This document shows positions 1 through 10,784 of a stretch of 64,000 nucleotides of DNA, in pieces; positions within the stretch are counted from its first letter, which is position 1, and the number at the start of each line of letters is the position of its first letter. Where the stretch lies: positions 9,989,501 to 10,053,500 of the forward strand of contig NC_064001.1 of NCBI RefSeq assembly GCF_932276165.1, read 5' to 3'. The position numbers and the translations under genes were made by a program. The stretch comes from Plutella xylostella (taxonomy: Eukaryota > Arthropoda > Insecta > Lepidoptera > Plutellidae). Under the pieces are notes generated by a model. That model did no database searches. It saw nothing but the letters and a program-made list of their open reading frames with translations, and was not told the origin of the DNA.

Positions 1-886
1 AACGCTATTTTGTTTTTTTTTTTTGTAAAATTTACATTATATTTTAAAAACTTCATTTATTTTTTAAGTTATTTTTAAATTATTATTTTATTATAACAGC
101 ATTTTCAATTACACCAACAGTCATTTGCGCCTCTAGTTCATAATAAAACGCACCATGTAATTAAAACAGAAAACAATATTGTAGTATCTATTAATTTTAC
201 TAAAACTAATTACTTAGCTAAGGTCCCCGCTTGATCGTTTACTATCAATCTATCGACGTCATCGGCGATGGAAAATAGGTCGTCGTACTAATCGATTAAG
301 GTTTTATTTTGATTGTCAGGTGTTAGTGGTAGATTTGCATAGTATGTTGTTTCTACCACAGGCATATGTCCCTACTTTGTCATTCTGTCATTAGGGCCAT
401 TTGTTAAGGATAGCAATGAATAGTAAGTAAATGGTTTATTCCCGTATATAGTGTTTTTATTAGAGTACCTCTTATATTATTACATTATCTATACATGTGC
501 ATATACTTATGATATGTATCTACTAATGGTATTTAAGTATTATAATATTATATTACCGTATTATTATTATATTGTACACTTAGGTATCAGATGTCTCAAT
601 ATTGTATATTTATTGTATTGTATATTTATTGTATTGTATATTTATTCAGAAACAAATTACATTGTGTTTGAATTTTAACTTAAATATAAATATAATAACT
701 TAAATATAATAACATACAATTTAATGTTCATAACAATCAAATATAATTAGGACATAATATTAATTAACAAGAAAAATTTACAATTTAATCACAATAATTT
801 ACAAAGAGATAATACAATAATTACACTCAATTAACTATAATAATTAATAATGATAAATTTAATAGTATTAAGACAAGGTTAGGGAC
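1..886. other. AT-rich stretch with a short 16-bp tandem repeat
   Basis: No gene is seen. About 600-648 holds three copies of a roughly 16-bp AT unit (TGTATATTTATTGTAT type). The part nearest 887 may be the 3' untranslated tail of the LINE remnant that ends at 887 on the minus strand. The rest is simple AT-rich DNA. Confidence 0.5.
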
Positions 887-1322
887 CTACAAAATTAATG
901 ATTGATTCAAAAAAAACTCATCTATTGAATAATAGCACTTCTTTATCAAAAAATGTTTAAGTTTAGTCTTAAAAAGTTTGTAAGACATAATTTCCTTCAA
1001 TTCTAATGGTAGATTATTATAAATATGGGGTGCCTGATATCTAGGTGAGTATTTGGCAACATTTAGTCGTGGACATATTTCAATCTTGAGATCTTTTCTA
1101 CGAGTCATAAGCCTTTGCTTTCTCTCAGATTCTGTTTCCAGTCTGTACAGATTTTTTACTAAGTCAGATGTTATAACTAGTATAAAGAGGCACGGTACTG
1201 TTAGAAGTTCCAGTTTTACGAAATAATCTCGACATGATTGTCGTTGGGATATCCGCACCATCGTTCTGATGGCCCTTTTTTGCATGACAAATGCTTTATT
1301 TATATTATATTCATAGCCATAT
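887..1322 (-). pseudogene. Non-LTR retrotransposon reverse transcriptase C-terminus (5'-truncated)
   Basis: The minus strand encodes about 140 residues that read like the carboxy end of a Jockey/CR1-group reverse transcriptase. It has the QKRAIR..., SCRDYF and LYNxLP-like (IYNNLPLELK) blocks that follow the RT domain and precede the stop codon. The open frame continues upstream of the first Met (Y-E-Y-N-I-N-K-A-F-V), showing this is the truncated 3' end of a longer ORF2 and not a small gene. It stops abruptly at about 1322, next to a SINE-like remnant. The assignment to non-LTR RT is firm; the clade is a guess. Confidence 0.75.
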
Positions 1323-1327
1323 TAATA

Positions 1328-1450
1328 GATGGGAGATAGTCACGGAAGGACACGACTGAAAATCAGTGCCGCGTCAGGTGGGTGGATGCCACCTCACTTG
1401 AAGCGGTGTAAGCTGAGGCGCGGGCCTTTTCGGTGCTGGGAACACACACC
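1328..1450 (-). repeat. SINE 3'-part remnant sharing the CTGATTTTCAGT block
   Basis: Read on the minus strand, this ends with CTGATTTTCAGTCGTG...CTATCTCCCAT. The same block closes the tRNA-headed SINE at 5827 (CTGATTTTCAGTTGTCTCCC) and a remnant near 46930 (CTGATTTTCAGTTACCTCCC). The head is missing or unrecognisable here. GC content is higher than the flanks. Confidence 0.5.
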
Positions 1451-1480
1451 GCTATTACTAATAAGTTTATAGTATGAATA

Positions 1481-1630
1481 TAGCTGTTCCCGCGCGCTTC
1501 GCTTCGCCTTAAAAAGTTTTCCCGTGGGAATTCCGGGATAAAAAGTAGCCTATGTTCTTTCCCAGGGTCTAGACCGTATGTACACCAAATTTCATTCAAA
1601 TCCGTTCAGTAGTTTTGGCGTGAAAGAGTA

Positions 1631-1665
<35 letters not shown>

Positions 1666-1900
1666 CAGTTACTTTCGCATTTATAATATTAAGTTAGGAT
1701 TAGGACTAGCTGTTCCCGCGAGCTTCGCTTCGCCTTAAAAAGTTTTCCCGTGGGAATTCCGGAATAAAAAGTACCCTATGTTCTTTCCCAGTGTCTATAC
1801 CATATGTATACCAAATTTCATTCAAATCCGTTCAGTAGTTTTGGCGTGAAAGAGTAACAGACAGACAGGCTACTTTCGCATTTATAATATTAGTTAGGAT
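1481..1900 (+). repeat. Two adjacent copies of the TAGCTGTTCCCGCG moth repeat
   Basis: Copy 1 is about 1481-1698 and copy 2 about 1707-1900, head to tail. Each begins TAGCTGTTCCCGCG, runs through AAAAAGT..CCTATGT and AAATTTCATTCAAATCCGTTCAG, then GAAAGAGTAACAGACAG, and ends ACTTTCGCATTTATAATATTAG. Other copies lie at 10098, 20907 (minus), 21401 (minus), 52384 and 53708. The layout, with an ACAG-rich segment near the end, resembles 3' ends of RTE-type LINEs or their SINE parasites, but I cannot name the family. Confidence 0.8.
1631..1667. repeat. (ACAG)n microsatellite inside repeat copy 1
   Basis: About nine tandem ACAG units sit inside the repeat. The neighbouring copy at 1707 has only two units at the same place, so the array has expanded within this copy. 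Confidence 0.9.
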
Positions 1901-2010
1901 AAGGTTTTTTATTTGTTATTTTCTTTTTTTGTTTTTGTGTATTTTCTTGTGGATTTTTGGTGTGTGGTGCTGGACACCGAATAAAGATTTTTTATCTTAT
2001 CTTATATTTA
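1901..2010 (+). repeat. LINE-type 3' tail ending AATAAAGA then (ATCTT)n
   Basis: Runs from GGTTTTTTATTTGTTATTTTC through TTCTTGTGGATTTTTGGTG to ACCGAATAAAGA and TTATCTTATCTT. The reverse complement of the same sequence fills 63868-64000. A polyadenylation-like AATAAA followed by a pentamer tail is typical of a non-LTR element 3' end. Confidence 0.6.
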
Positions 2011-3583
2011 TCTATGTAGATGTACTCTAACAAAAACAATATAATACAGGTGCGTTTAAAAATGTATTCAATTGATTCATCACGGTGCTGTCCATAAATT
2101 AGCAACTTCAGAGTTATGTATGAATAATAAACTGGATGAGGTCAACGTTAAGTCTAACAATCATGTTGATTCTATACACTGAAAATTTAATAATGCCAAT
2201 GTCAAATTCGTCACTGAAAAATTAGATTTACAAAAAAACAAAGAGTCGATTTTTTAACAAAGAATTTTATGTGTTCATTTTTGTGCCGTCAGAATTGCTT
2301 ATGATGACATCTAAAGACTGACATCCATTGCTAGTTTTAAAGAATACGTTAAGTATAATTTACGTTGTCCCACGGGATTTTCCCAAGATAAAACCTCCCA
2401 GAATAGAGTCGCATTTCGAACAGAGAATTATTATTCTCTTTGGTATAGCTAAATTTAAACTTTGTAGGTACCTTTAGAAGTCCCAACCATTATTGGCTTA
2501 ATAAACTTAACTACCAGGAAGACATAACCTCCGTACAGCATAACTGTATTATTGCAGTCTCCTATAGAGGGAGAACAATCGGATTGTTAGCTTACTCCTC
2601 ATTCCCCTTTGCTCCTGGTACACAGATCAGCTCATGCGCCGTGCATTTCAATGTGCCGTCATGCTAATTGCTGCGATGCAGTGTTGTCAGGTAAATTCAT
2701 ATTTTATTGGATTTTGCTTCTTTTTTTCTTCTCTTCTACTATTGGTATTTGAAATTCGTATATAATATACCTACCTATAATAAACTAGTCTGTTGGTCAA
2801 TGTAATGATCTATGTTTTATGTTTAGCTTTATCATCTTTCTAAACTTGGCTGCATCAATAACACACTCTATAAAAACATAAAACACATACTTAGCACTTA
2901 AAAAATATATTATAAAAGCGTTTTTAAATAAAATTTCAGTGCCCGCGTGTTTGAGGCAAAAAAGGTCGGAATAGTAAGTCAAAGGTGAATCGGTGGGTAC
3001 AACTAAAGAACTAGCTAAGCTACTCTTAAAAAATAATTCATATTCTCCACTGAGATAAATTAATTACTCATAATAATCTGGCAACACTCAGTAGGGCCAC
3101 CTGGGCTGTAATGAGACGCTTGTTATAGTGAGGTTGTATAAAACAAAGCTTCGCAAAGCTTTGTGCTGCGACAAGGAAACATTCTGTACCTACTATATGA
3201 AAGGGAACTAATTCTTAAACTCAAATGTTCATGTAATTTATTCTAATTAGGTACTAGGTTAATTAGTTTTAGAGACATCTGATTTATTCAATTCAATTAT
3301 TTCATTTTGATCTTCTGTCCATAAGTTAAACGTGTGTAGTATACTCTATATTATATATAGGTATGTAGATTTAGCTTTTTAAGCTTCAGTGTTTCTTTCA
3401 TCACAAGACCTACAACGAAGGCGATAGTTAAATAAAAAGTTATTGTGTACTTGCAAGTAAAAATATTTCCAACAATAGCCTTAATGATAGTAACAATAGT
3501 GTATATTTTTAAACTTTTACATTTGCGTAATGAAAGCTTTGCTCTTAGCTTTTGAACTTCACCGAGTAAAGCATTACTCCCTA
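2011..3583. other. No gene seen
   Basis: AT-rich sequence without a convincing open frame, RNA gene or repeat end. A short inverted motif (AAAGCTT...AAGCTTT) occurs near 3143. Confidence 0.4.
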
Positions 3584-3585
3584 TA

Positions 3586-3815
3586 CAGGGTGTTGCAAAA
3601 AGGGTATACTAAGCCGAAACCTACATGTGCAGCATGTTATATCTAAGCCCGAAACTGAAATCAGAATTTGGAAATTCGCGAAAAAAAAATAAACATAGTA
3701 AAAGTCACGTGACCAACAAAGTTTCTATGGAAAAAGAATTTTTTTTTCGCGAATTTTTTATTCTGATGCTGCAAATGTAGGTTTCGGCTTAGTATACCAA
3801 TTTTGCAACACCCTG
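3586..3815. mobile_element. Foldback MITE, TIR CAGGGTGTTGCAAAA (copy 1)
   Basis: A 230-bp hairpin element flanked by TA on both sides (3584-3585, 3816-3817). Its ends are inverted copies of CAGGGTGTTGCAAAA followed by GGTATACTAAGCCGAAAC, and most of the element folds back on itself. A second copy lies at 34398-34664, and fragments at about 10483 and 41383. The TA duplication and CAGGGTG end suggest mobilisation by a Tc1/mariner-type transposase (inference). Confidence 0.85.
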
Positions 3816-4419
3816 TATATTTTTTATTTTGAACTCTTGCACGTAGTGACATAAAATTACAAAGAGCATAAACATTTTAATAAGTATTTAAAATATAGTC
3901 CTACAAACGTTTGCGGTAGCAACCCGCACTATAAACTGAGTTATTTGAGTTTTTATGATTTCACTTTTACCAGCCACCGTGTGAACTGTCCTTAAATTTA
4001 TTGTTTTGTTACTATAAATGTATTATTGCCACAAGCGATACTCGACTTCAATGAGTGCACATTTCTAAAAAATATACTTTTAATAGGCTTCCCTACCCTA
4101 TAAAATTGGTTTAAATAATTATGTATGATTTTGATAATGATAACTTAACTACTTAAGTTGCTAATTTTAAATTAAACCAATAAAAAAGCACACAATGGAC
4201 CCACAGAAATATACACACAATAACTTTTTTTTCTGTAGGTCCAATTACATAAGGTATCAGTTTTGAAAAGTCCTCATCCGTATGATAAGTGTGCATACTT
4301 CACGTGGAGCTCGGCTGGATCTGCCTCGATATGATCAGGGTGTGGCGCGACTGACTGCCTTATAGAGTGGGTACTGCCAACACTAAAACTGTTAAAGAGG
4401 GGTGCACAAAATTACTATC
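3816..4419. other. No gene seen
   Basis: AT-rich, no open frame with coding character and no recognised repeat. Confidence 0.4.
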
Positions 4420-4612
4420 TACTTATACTAGGTGCTATGGGCTTATCGATGAATCTGTTATGTTATTCTAATTTAAGTTGTACCTAGATGTTATTTAACT
4501 AAAAGAATGTTGCCGAAAAATGTGTAGTTTTACTCTCTATATTAGGTGCTATGGGATTATCGATGAATCTGTTATGTTATTCTAATTTAAGTTGTACCTA
4601 GATGTTATTTAA
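4420..4612. repeat. Recent tandem duplication, period 114 bp
   Basis: The segment starting GGTGCTATGGGCTTATCGAT at 4431 recurs at 4545 with one or two changes over about 68 bp. A looser match just upstream (ACTATCTA...TACTA against ACTCTCTA...TTA) extends the unit. High identity implies a recent local duplication. Confidence 0.85.
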
Positions 4613-5826
4613 AAAATATTCAATTCAATACGTGTTGCCTTTTGAACTTAAATAATGCCTACTTAAGGAGGTGCATTATGCACAGAAAGGCTTATGGAAT
4701 AAAAATTATGGCTATGAGTCCACCTTCGACCATTTACAACCCTAGACGGACTCATCTCATACATCGCCTACATAGTAAACAGGCCAATATTTTATTACTT
4801 TTTTACGTGACTGTACTGTCATTCCCTTCTGTCATGTCATTGAGTGCATGAAAAAGTGTGGCAACGTAAGTAAAATTCTACTAAGTTGGTAGAAAATTCA
4901 TAATAATGTGGTGATATTTTTAGGGAAATCTAAATTAGTTAAAATACGTTAATAGTATGATTTATCCGACTCACCCGAGTTACCACCGCACCACTCGCTT
5001 TTTACAGCGTATTTATTACAATTATTTGTCGACTGTCAAAATATCATTTCACAAATGCTCGGTCACTGAGGGGAAGAAATGGCAAAATAAACACTCTAGA
5101 TGGTTTTTCAAATTTCAGCTAAAATCTAATATATTATATTATTTTATTACTATAAAATTAATTATGGTTGCCTTACCTTCATCATGTTATTAATTTCCTT
5201 CTCTTTGAATTTGCTTTTTAAATAATTTTCTTTTTGAATTTACATTACTGGTTAAGTTGTCTAATTTACACATGTGATAACATCGTATCATCAAATATTT
5301 TTCTGCCACCAATCTTATTATATTTATTTGGTGCAGTGAACCACAAATATGCTCAGCACGCGTAGCACAGTATGGCGGTGACAAGATATAAATGACAGCT
5401 AGTTGCAACAAATTGTGTGATACCAGTTGTCCTCACAAACGCTAACATGGCCAACACGAAATAATCACTACAAGATGTGAGTTACAATTTTGACAGCGAG
5501 ATTGGAAGATTTGTCTTATTTTCTAACATGGGTGTACCAATTTATCCACACATGTCTCAGTTTGACATTTGTTTAGGTAGCATTATATCACTCAAGTTCG
5601 AAGGTGGTGATAACATGTGACACAAATAATTATTTGTTTAGTTTTTGTTAATTTCATCCTTGCTCTACAAGAAGAGATGCAGGAAAGGAAAATTACTATA
5701 ATACTTATAGGGAGGATGATCCGGGACTCTAATAACCCGTTGAAAATGCTTTAAAAACAACATTTGTCGAAACACACATCCTCTTTTTTATTTGACTAAA
5801 ATTATACATTAAGTATATTACTTATA
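4613..5826. other. No gene seen
   Basis: Several short open frames exist but lack splice sites, conserved motifs or unusual composition. No repeat end recognised. Confidence 0.4.
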
Positions 5827-6000
5827 TGTAGCGGTGTTAGCTCAGACGGGTAAGCGCCCGCCCCTCACGGAAGAAATGTGGATTCAAATCCTGTCGCTCA
5901 CATGTGCTAAGAAGTTAGATAGATAGACATTAGTTTGTTTGGAAGCAACTCAGTGCATATGTTTGCCCTTAGGAACAAACCACTGATTTTCAGTTGTCTC
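5827..6000 (+). repeat. tRNA-derived SINE with CTGATTTTCAGT tail
   Basis: The head from about 5831 has a pol III A-box-like TTAGCTCAGACGGG and a B-box-like GGATTCAAATCC about 45 bases later, as in tRNA genes. The 73-base head does not fold into a clean modern tRNA and is followed by a SINE body, so this is not a functional tRNA. The 3' part, GAACAAACCACTGATTTTCA, matches remnants at 1328 (minus) and about 46900. Confidence 0.7.
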
Positions 6001-6043
6001 CCATATACTTTAAGTTTGCCTATTCACGCCAAAGTATGTAGGT

Positions 6044-6402
6044 AATGAAGTGGCTAATTGAATAGTTTGAATGCTAAATGTGGAGTTCACGAAATGTAAA
6101 TCATATACATTGAATAGGTCCGGCACACCGGGCAGTCAGCGACTGATGCTATGATGACTGGTAGTCCTTTCACCACAGCGACAAACCCTAGTCAGGCTTT
6201 ATTATTTATCAACAACACACTAACTAAAATGAAGTGGCTAATTGAATAGTTTGAATGCTAAATGTGGAGTTCACGAAATGTAAATCATATACTTACATTT
6301 AATAAGTCCGGCACACCGGGCAGTCAGCGACTGATGCTAATCCTTTCTCCACAGCGACAAACCCTAGTCAGGCTTTATTATTTATCCACAACACACTAAC
6401 TA
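6044..6402. repeat. Tandem duplication, two units of about 184 and 175 bp
   Basis: Unit 1 (6044-6227) and unit 2 (6228-6402) both start AATGAAGTGGCTAATTGAAT and end TTATC.ACAACACACTAACT. Unit 2 lacks about 13 bases (around ATGATGACTGGTAG) and carries a small insertion before TAAGTCC. The inner block CAGTCAGCGACTGATGCT...CACAGCGACAAACCCTA has a diverged relative at about 34200-34262, so the duplicated piece includes an older dispersed repeat. Confidence 0.85.
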
Positions 6403-6894
6403 TAAAAAAAATAAGTGGATATGCTAGCATGTACAACTAAATTAAATGGTTATAAAAATATAATATTTCCTTTAGGTAAGTAAAACATTTATTAAACTTT
6501 TAATTAATAAATTATAAAAAGTATACTATTTCACACACCATAAAAGCATATTAGGTATTCTTAGTTATCAACTATCACAATAATCAGTCTGAACTTGGCT
6601 TATATCAGTCATCAAATAGGTCTCATAGTATGTATGCCAAGTTTTTCAACTTTTTCAGTTCGGTGCCTCTCCGGTTCATTGTATCACCACAAGGTTGCTG
6701 ATGTCATCTGACCATCTTCAGGTGGTTTCTGCCAACAAGAGCTCTCCAACCGTGTCAAGGCCATCATTTTCTGACCGGTTTTGACCATCTTCCGTCTTGC
6801 CTACGAGCCAATTTCAATGTTCTGTAACAAACAAAAATGTTTCATTAGATTTTAGTTATACTTATGAACTAAGATTATGACTCCTATTGTTATC

Positions 6895-6975
6895 TTCATC
6901 ATCATAGCCCATCACGTCCTCACTGCTGGGGTACGGGTTTCCTTCCAATGAATGGAGTTGACCAAGTACTGCCAA
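6895..6975 (-). repeat. 3' tail of the 5S-headed SINE family (truncated)
   Basis: On the minus strand it reads CATTGGAAGGAAACCCGTACC, the CCCAGCAGTGAGGACGTGATGG block, then TGATGATGA. It is the same tail as at 24848-25030 and 39437-39555. Only about 80 bases remain. Confidence 0.65.
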
Positions 6976-7712
6976 GTGAAAAAAGTTTTTTGAGTTGTTT
7001 TGTGTGCATGTGCCCAATTATAATAACATGTGACTGGTACTGGCACTTACCTACTGTTTTTTCCTTCCATTGATTATATAAATATTATTCAGTCAGGCCG
7101 TGGGACAAGCATCGTAGATGATATTCTGTTGCACCCGTCAGGATCCTGCCCGAGCTTTTGTCTCAAGGCCTTCTAGCTCCTGGGGCCGGGTAAACGGTGG
7201 GTGGGTCATCAGTCAGGTGGCATGCTGTTTTTTCTTCGTCTCATGGAGCCGGTGCATAGAAATCGTCTGCCGAAGAACTCCCAAGGAATCTGATCGTGCT
7301 TGGTCGGGAGCAAGCTCGGTCGTATATTATTTCATGTGACGATGTCCAAGAAAGTAGTTAAAGAGCCAATATGAGTCCATGGGGTAGCGCAATGCAAAAA
7401 TGCAATGGTAATATTACCAAAATATTTCACTCGAACGCACCAAACAGCGAAAATTTTCTTCAAATTTGACGTTTGGTGACATTTAAATTGTCAAAAAACC
7501 ATAGACAATACAAACAAGAGCCACAAATGAGGGATTTTCAAAAAAAAGAACGAATGAAATACATATTTCCACAGAGCAGAAAAGTTTCAGTGTCACTGTG
7601 GCTTATATCGAATCACACAAATAAAACGAGTCCCATGTACACCCTATGCTAACATTTAAGACTGATATCCAAAAGTGACTCAATTTAAACAGTCACTTCA
7701 CATGCTGTCTTA
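6976..7712. other. Intergenic, includes a GC-rich segment at 7117-7340
   Basis: 7117-7340 is clearly richer in GC than its surroundings and resembles decayed retroelement coding DNA, but no domain is recognised on either strand. The remainder, up to the transposase stop codon at 7713, is AT-rich. It may contain the downstream end of the P-like element, but no terminal repeat was found. Confidence 0.35.
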
Positions 7713-10700
7713 TTATGGCCATACTAGCCGTGCAGTTGTGACAGCAAAGAAGTTGTTATTGCCTACATTTTTTTTCAATACTGTGTACATTATCTTTGCA
7801 TGTATTATACTGGTCATTTTGAAATCTTGTACACACATATATTTTCTCAAAACTTCTTCAGTAATTTTGCAAATATCGTACGTATCTTGTGAGGCGTACA
7901 CCAAACCCCCTTCATCTCTCACACTTACAAATTTGTGAAATACTTTTTTTTCTTTTGCCAGCAGGGATTCAATACACGCAGTACATTTGATTTTTTTTAA
8001 TAAGCTCCTTGCGACATACCCAGCGATGTATCCTACCACCTGTTCTTTGTACTCCCAAAACTGTGTGTTGTGTAACAATTGTGACGCACGTTCCAGGTTT
8101 TCACCTAAAGATTCCTGTTCACTGGTTTCGGCCTCATCATCATCTGGCCGCGTTGAAGCAGCGGTTTCATTTATCGATTTTAGCGCGGAAGAACACATCA
8201 AAATAGATATGTGCTCTAAGGGGACACAATTACCCGATTCCGCTGATTTTAGTTCCATGTGACACAGAAGTTTTCTGTAAATGCCTCTGAACTGACGAGC
8301 ATTTGGGTTGTCGTTGTGTCCGCCATGCATTCGAATTGATCCGAAAAACAGTTCAATATGGTCTTGACTTAATCTATACGTGGTCAAGTACCGCAGCCTG
8401 TTGGATTCAATTAGAGTCTCATATAACGATTCCAAACTTTTAATACACACAAGAACTCCAAGAAACCCGGTGAAGCAAGGGGATTTTAGTATAGGTGTAC
8501 AAGTTTTTAGTGTGATTTTCTTAGAGGTTTGGTGCTCTTTATAAGTTCTTTTTCTAGAAACTTTTATGTTGAGACTCAATATCATATCTTTGGCTTCTTG
8601 TAACTCCGCAAAAACTTCATCTTTCATTATTGGAATAATTGGACGTTTAAAGCCATGGGAACTGAAGTTTCGGGAATTGAAAATATCAAAAATGTTGTTC
8701 ATTATCATAATAAATTTTTCGGTTGCTTCACTATTTTCAAAACCAGGAAGTTTAAGTTCTTGTCGGCAAAACTCAATTGCTTTTGAGACACTTCTACTCA
8801 GCAGTTGGGTAGCAAGTTTCACATTCATTATGGAGTTTCTGAAATGTACATGCTTTTTGGTCAATCGGTTTGCCAAATTCAAACCAATTTGCTCTTGCAT
8901 TTCTTCAAGTTTCTTAATATAGTCCCACTTTATTTCCTTATCTTCATGCATAAAGGTTTCTTTCAATTCGAAATGATTTCGTATAAGCTTTAACATATGA
9001 CAGAAATCCAAAAAGACAGCCACCTCATAATTAGCGCATGGGTGTTTAAATGAAGTTTTGAGATTTTTAGGGTCATGAAGATTACAACCTAGTACCTTCA
9101 TTGCTGATACGTTAGTACTGTGTCCATCAAATGTCAAAGACACGACATCAACTCCAACTTCATAGCATCGGCTCAGTATTGTATTAATTATGTTTGCCTT
9201 TTGTTCTCCTGTCAATCCGTGAATTAAAAAATAGGCTACTGGTAATTTCCATGACTCATTTAATGATACCAGCATAAACGCATAAGCTTCGGAAGCTTTT
9301 ACATTAAGGTCCTCATTAGGACCAGTTCCCATATCAACAAGGCCTTCATCTTGCTTAGTTTGTCGGTTAAAGCACCTTTGCTGTCTGATAGCCATTTCAT
9401 CAGCAATTAATGCACAGGTCATATAAGCATTAGACTGTTTTCTTTTAGCTTCTAATATCTTAAATGCATCATCTGTTAAGCCAGGGGAGCCATCAATATT
9501 TGCATACCATTTTGATATTGTCTTTGGATGAGGGAGACAAGTTTCAAATTTATTTCTAATGTATCTATAAGCGTTAGGCGACAAAAAATGGAGGGTCAAG
9601 CAAAATTTTCTAAATTCTGGTTCGTATTTTGACGCAGGCTTTTTAGATTTTCCTTGTATTTTTTTCTTCATTTTAGCATACAAGTCTGCAGCAAATACGT
9701 TACTACTCAAAACGTCATGAGTGTCATCGTTAATATATCTTTCTGTTTTTAAAGTCTCAAGAATTTGTTTGAACGAGGCTAGTTTTTTTTTGAGTCGCAA
9801 ATTTTTGCGCCTGAGCGACTGAATTTTAAGTATGTATCTTTTCTGAAGTGCTATTTTTTTTCTTAACTGTTTTCTCAACTTGGCTTTTTTTGGGGTATCA
9901 AAAACAGAATCTAAGTCTGAAAAGTCTTCAATTTCCGTCTGTTCTACTTTTGATGTTTTAGGAGTTGAAGGAAAAATTGGTTGGTCATCTGTTTCTGTGG
10001 TTTTTTTTTCATATTGATTTGATGTGGAAGGCGTCTAAAAATTTAGATAAAAAAAATCTTGTAGACAAAAAATTATCATGCTACCTATATAATTTAGTAG
10101 CTGTTCCCGCGAGCTTTGCTTCGCATTAAAAAGTTTTCTAGTGGGAATTCCGCAATAAAAAGTAGCCTATGTGTCCTGGGTATCAGCTAACTCCATACCA
10201 AATTTCATTAAAATTGGTTCAGCCGTTTTGACGTAAATAAGTAACAATCATACACACATACGCTAAAACTTTCGCATTTATAATATTAGTAGGATGTATT
10301 AATATTAATGACAGAACTTTATCAATGTAATTAATTGTAGGCCTAACTAACCGGCTGTTTGCTAAATCCTTCACTTATTGCTTCTGCTTCTTCGCCAGAG
10401 CTAGCGCTTTCTTCAGACTTAGCTGGTAATACAAATAATCCCTGGAATGTGGAATTTAAATATTGTAGGTAGCTGGTAATAAAAGGTGTTGCAAAAAAGG
10501 GTATACATTGTTGCATTATTATTTATTTTGAATTCATTGACCAGTTTGACACGACCTCTCGAATGTGTAGGATAAGAATAATGCCTGGGAATCTTACTTT
10601 GCTCGGTAACACTCCCTTTTTCAGTCTTCGGAGTCCTGTCTGATTTTTTGTGTAATATAGATCTTTGTGGTGGAAATGATCAGAGCAGATCACTGTGGAT

Positions 10701-10784
10701 TTTGCTGGTTTCCAGTAGTCCTCTCCACGGCTTTTTCTAATTATTTCTACCCATTTGCTTCTTATAATGGGATCATTCGGTATC
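7713..10784 (-). CDS. P-element/THAP9-like transposase, split gene (first exon missing)
   Basis: Three exons on the minus strand join in frame. 10598-10784 ends AGCAAA|GTAAGA and starts after ATTATCAG. 10352-10441 lies between CATTCCAG and CCG|GTTAGT. 7713-10034 starts after TTTTTAG and ends in TAA. Exon A (62 codons) is the second half of a THAP zinc-finger domain: I-P-N-D-P, K-W-V, the C-S-D-H-F zinc ligands (last C and H of C2CH), L-R-R-L-K-K and an AVPT-like V-L-P. Exon B is an acidic linker. Exon C (773 aa) has a basic coiled coil, then the P-transposase RNase H-like core: I-A-D-E-M-A-I-R, L-T-F-D-G-H, the H-P-C-A-N-Y/D-F-C-H-M-L-K-L-I-R-N block, and S-Q-D-H-I-E-L-F-F-G-S-I-R-M with candidate catalytic acids. 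About 865 residues are visible; human THAP9 is 903. The frame is open, so it may be recently active or retained as a host gene. No first THAP exon (CxxxC half) or terminal repeats were found. Confidence 0.88.
10098..10294 (+). repeat. TAGCTGTTCCCGCG repeat inside the transposase intron
   Basis: A diverged copy of the 1481-1900 repeat (TAGCTGTTCCCGCGAGC... to TCGCATTTATAATATTAG) lies wholly inside the intron between exons 10352-10441 and 7713-10034 of the P-like gene, in the opposite orientation. Its ACAG array is replaced by ATACACACATACGC. Confidence 0.85.

Noticed and set aside
5831..5903. A genuine tRNA gene
   Set aside because: A and B boxes are present, but the arms do not form a full cloverleaf and a SINE body follows. 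The same holds at 27431, 53453 and 18484.
7987..8993. Several plus-strand open frames opposite the P-like transposase
   Set aside because: They are antisense shadows of the minus-strand catalytic exon, with no motif of their own.
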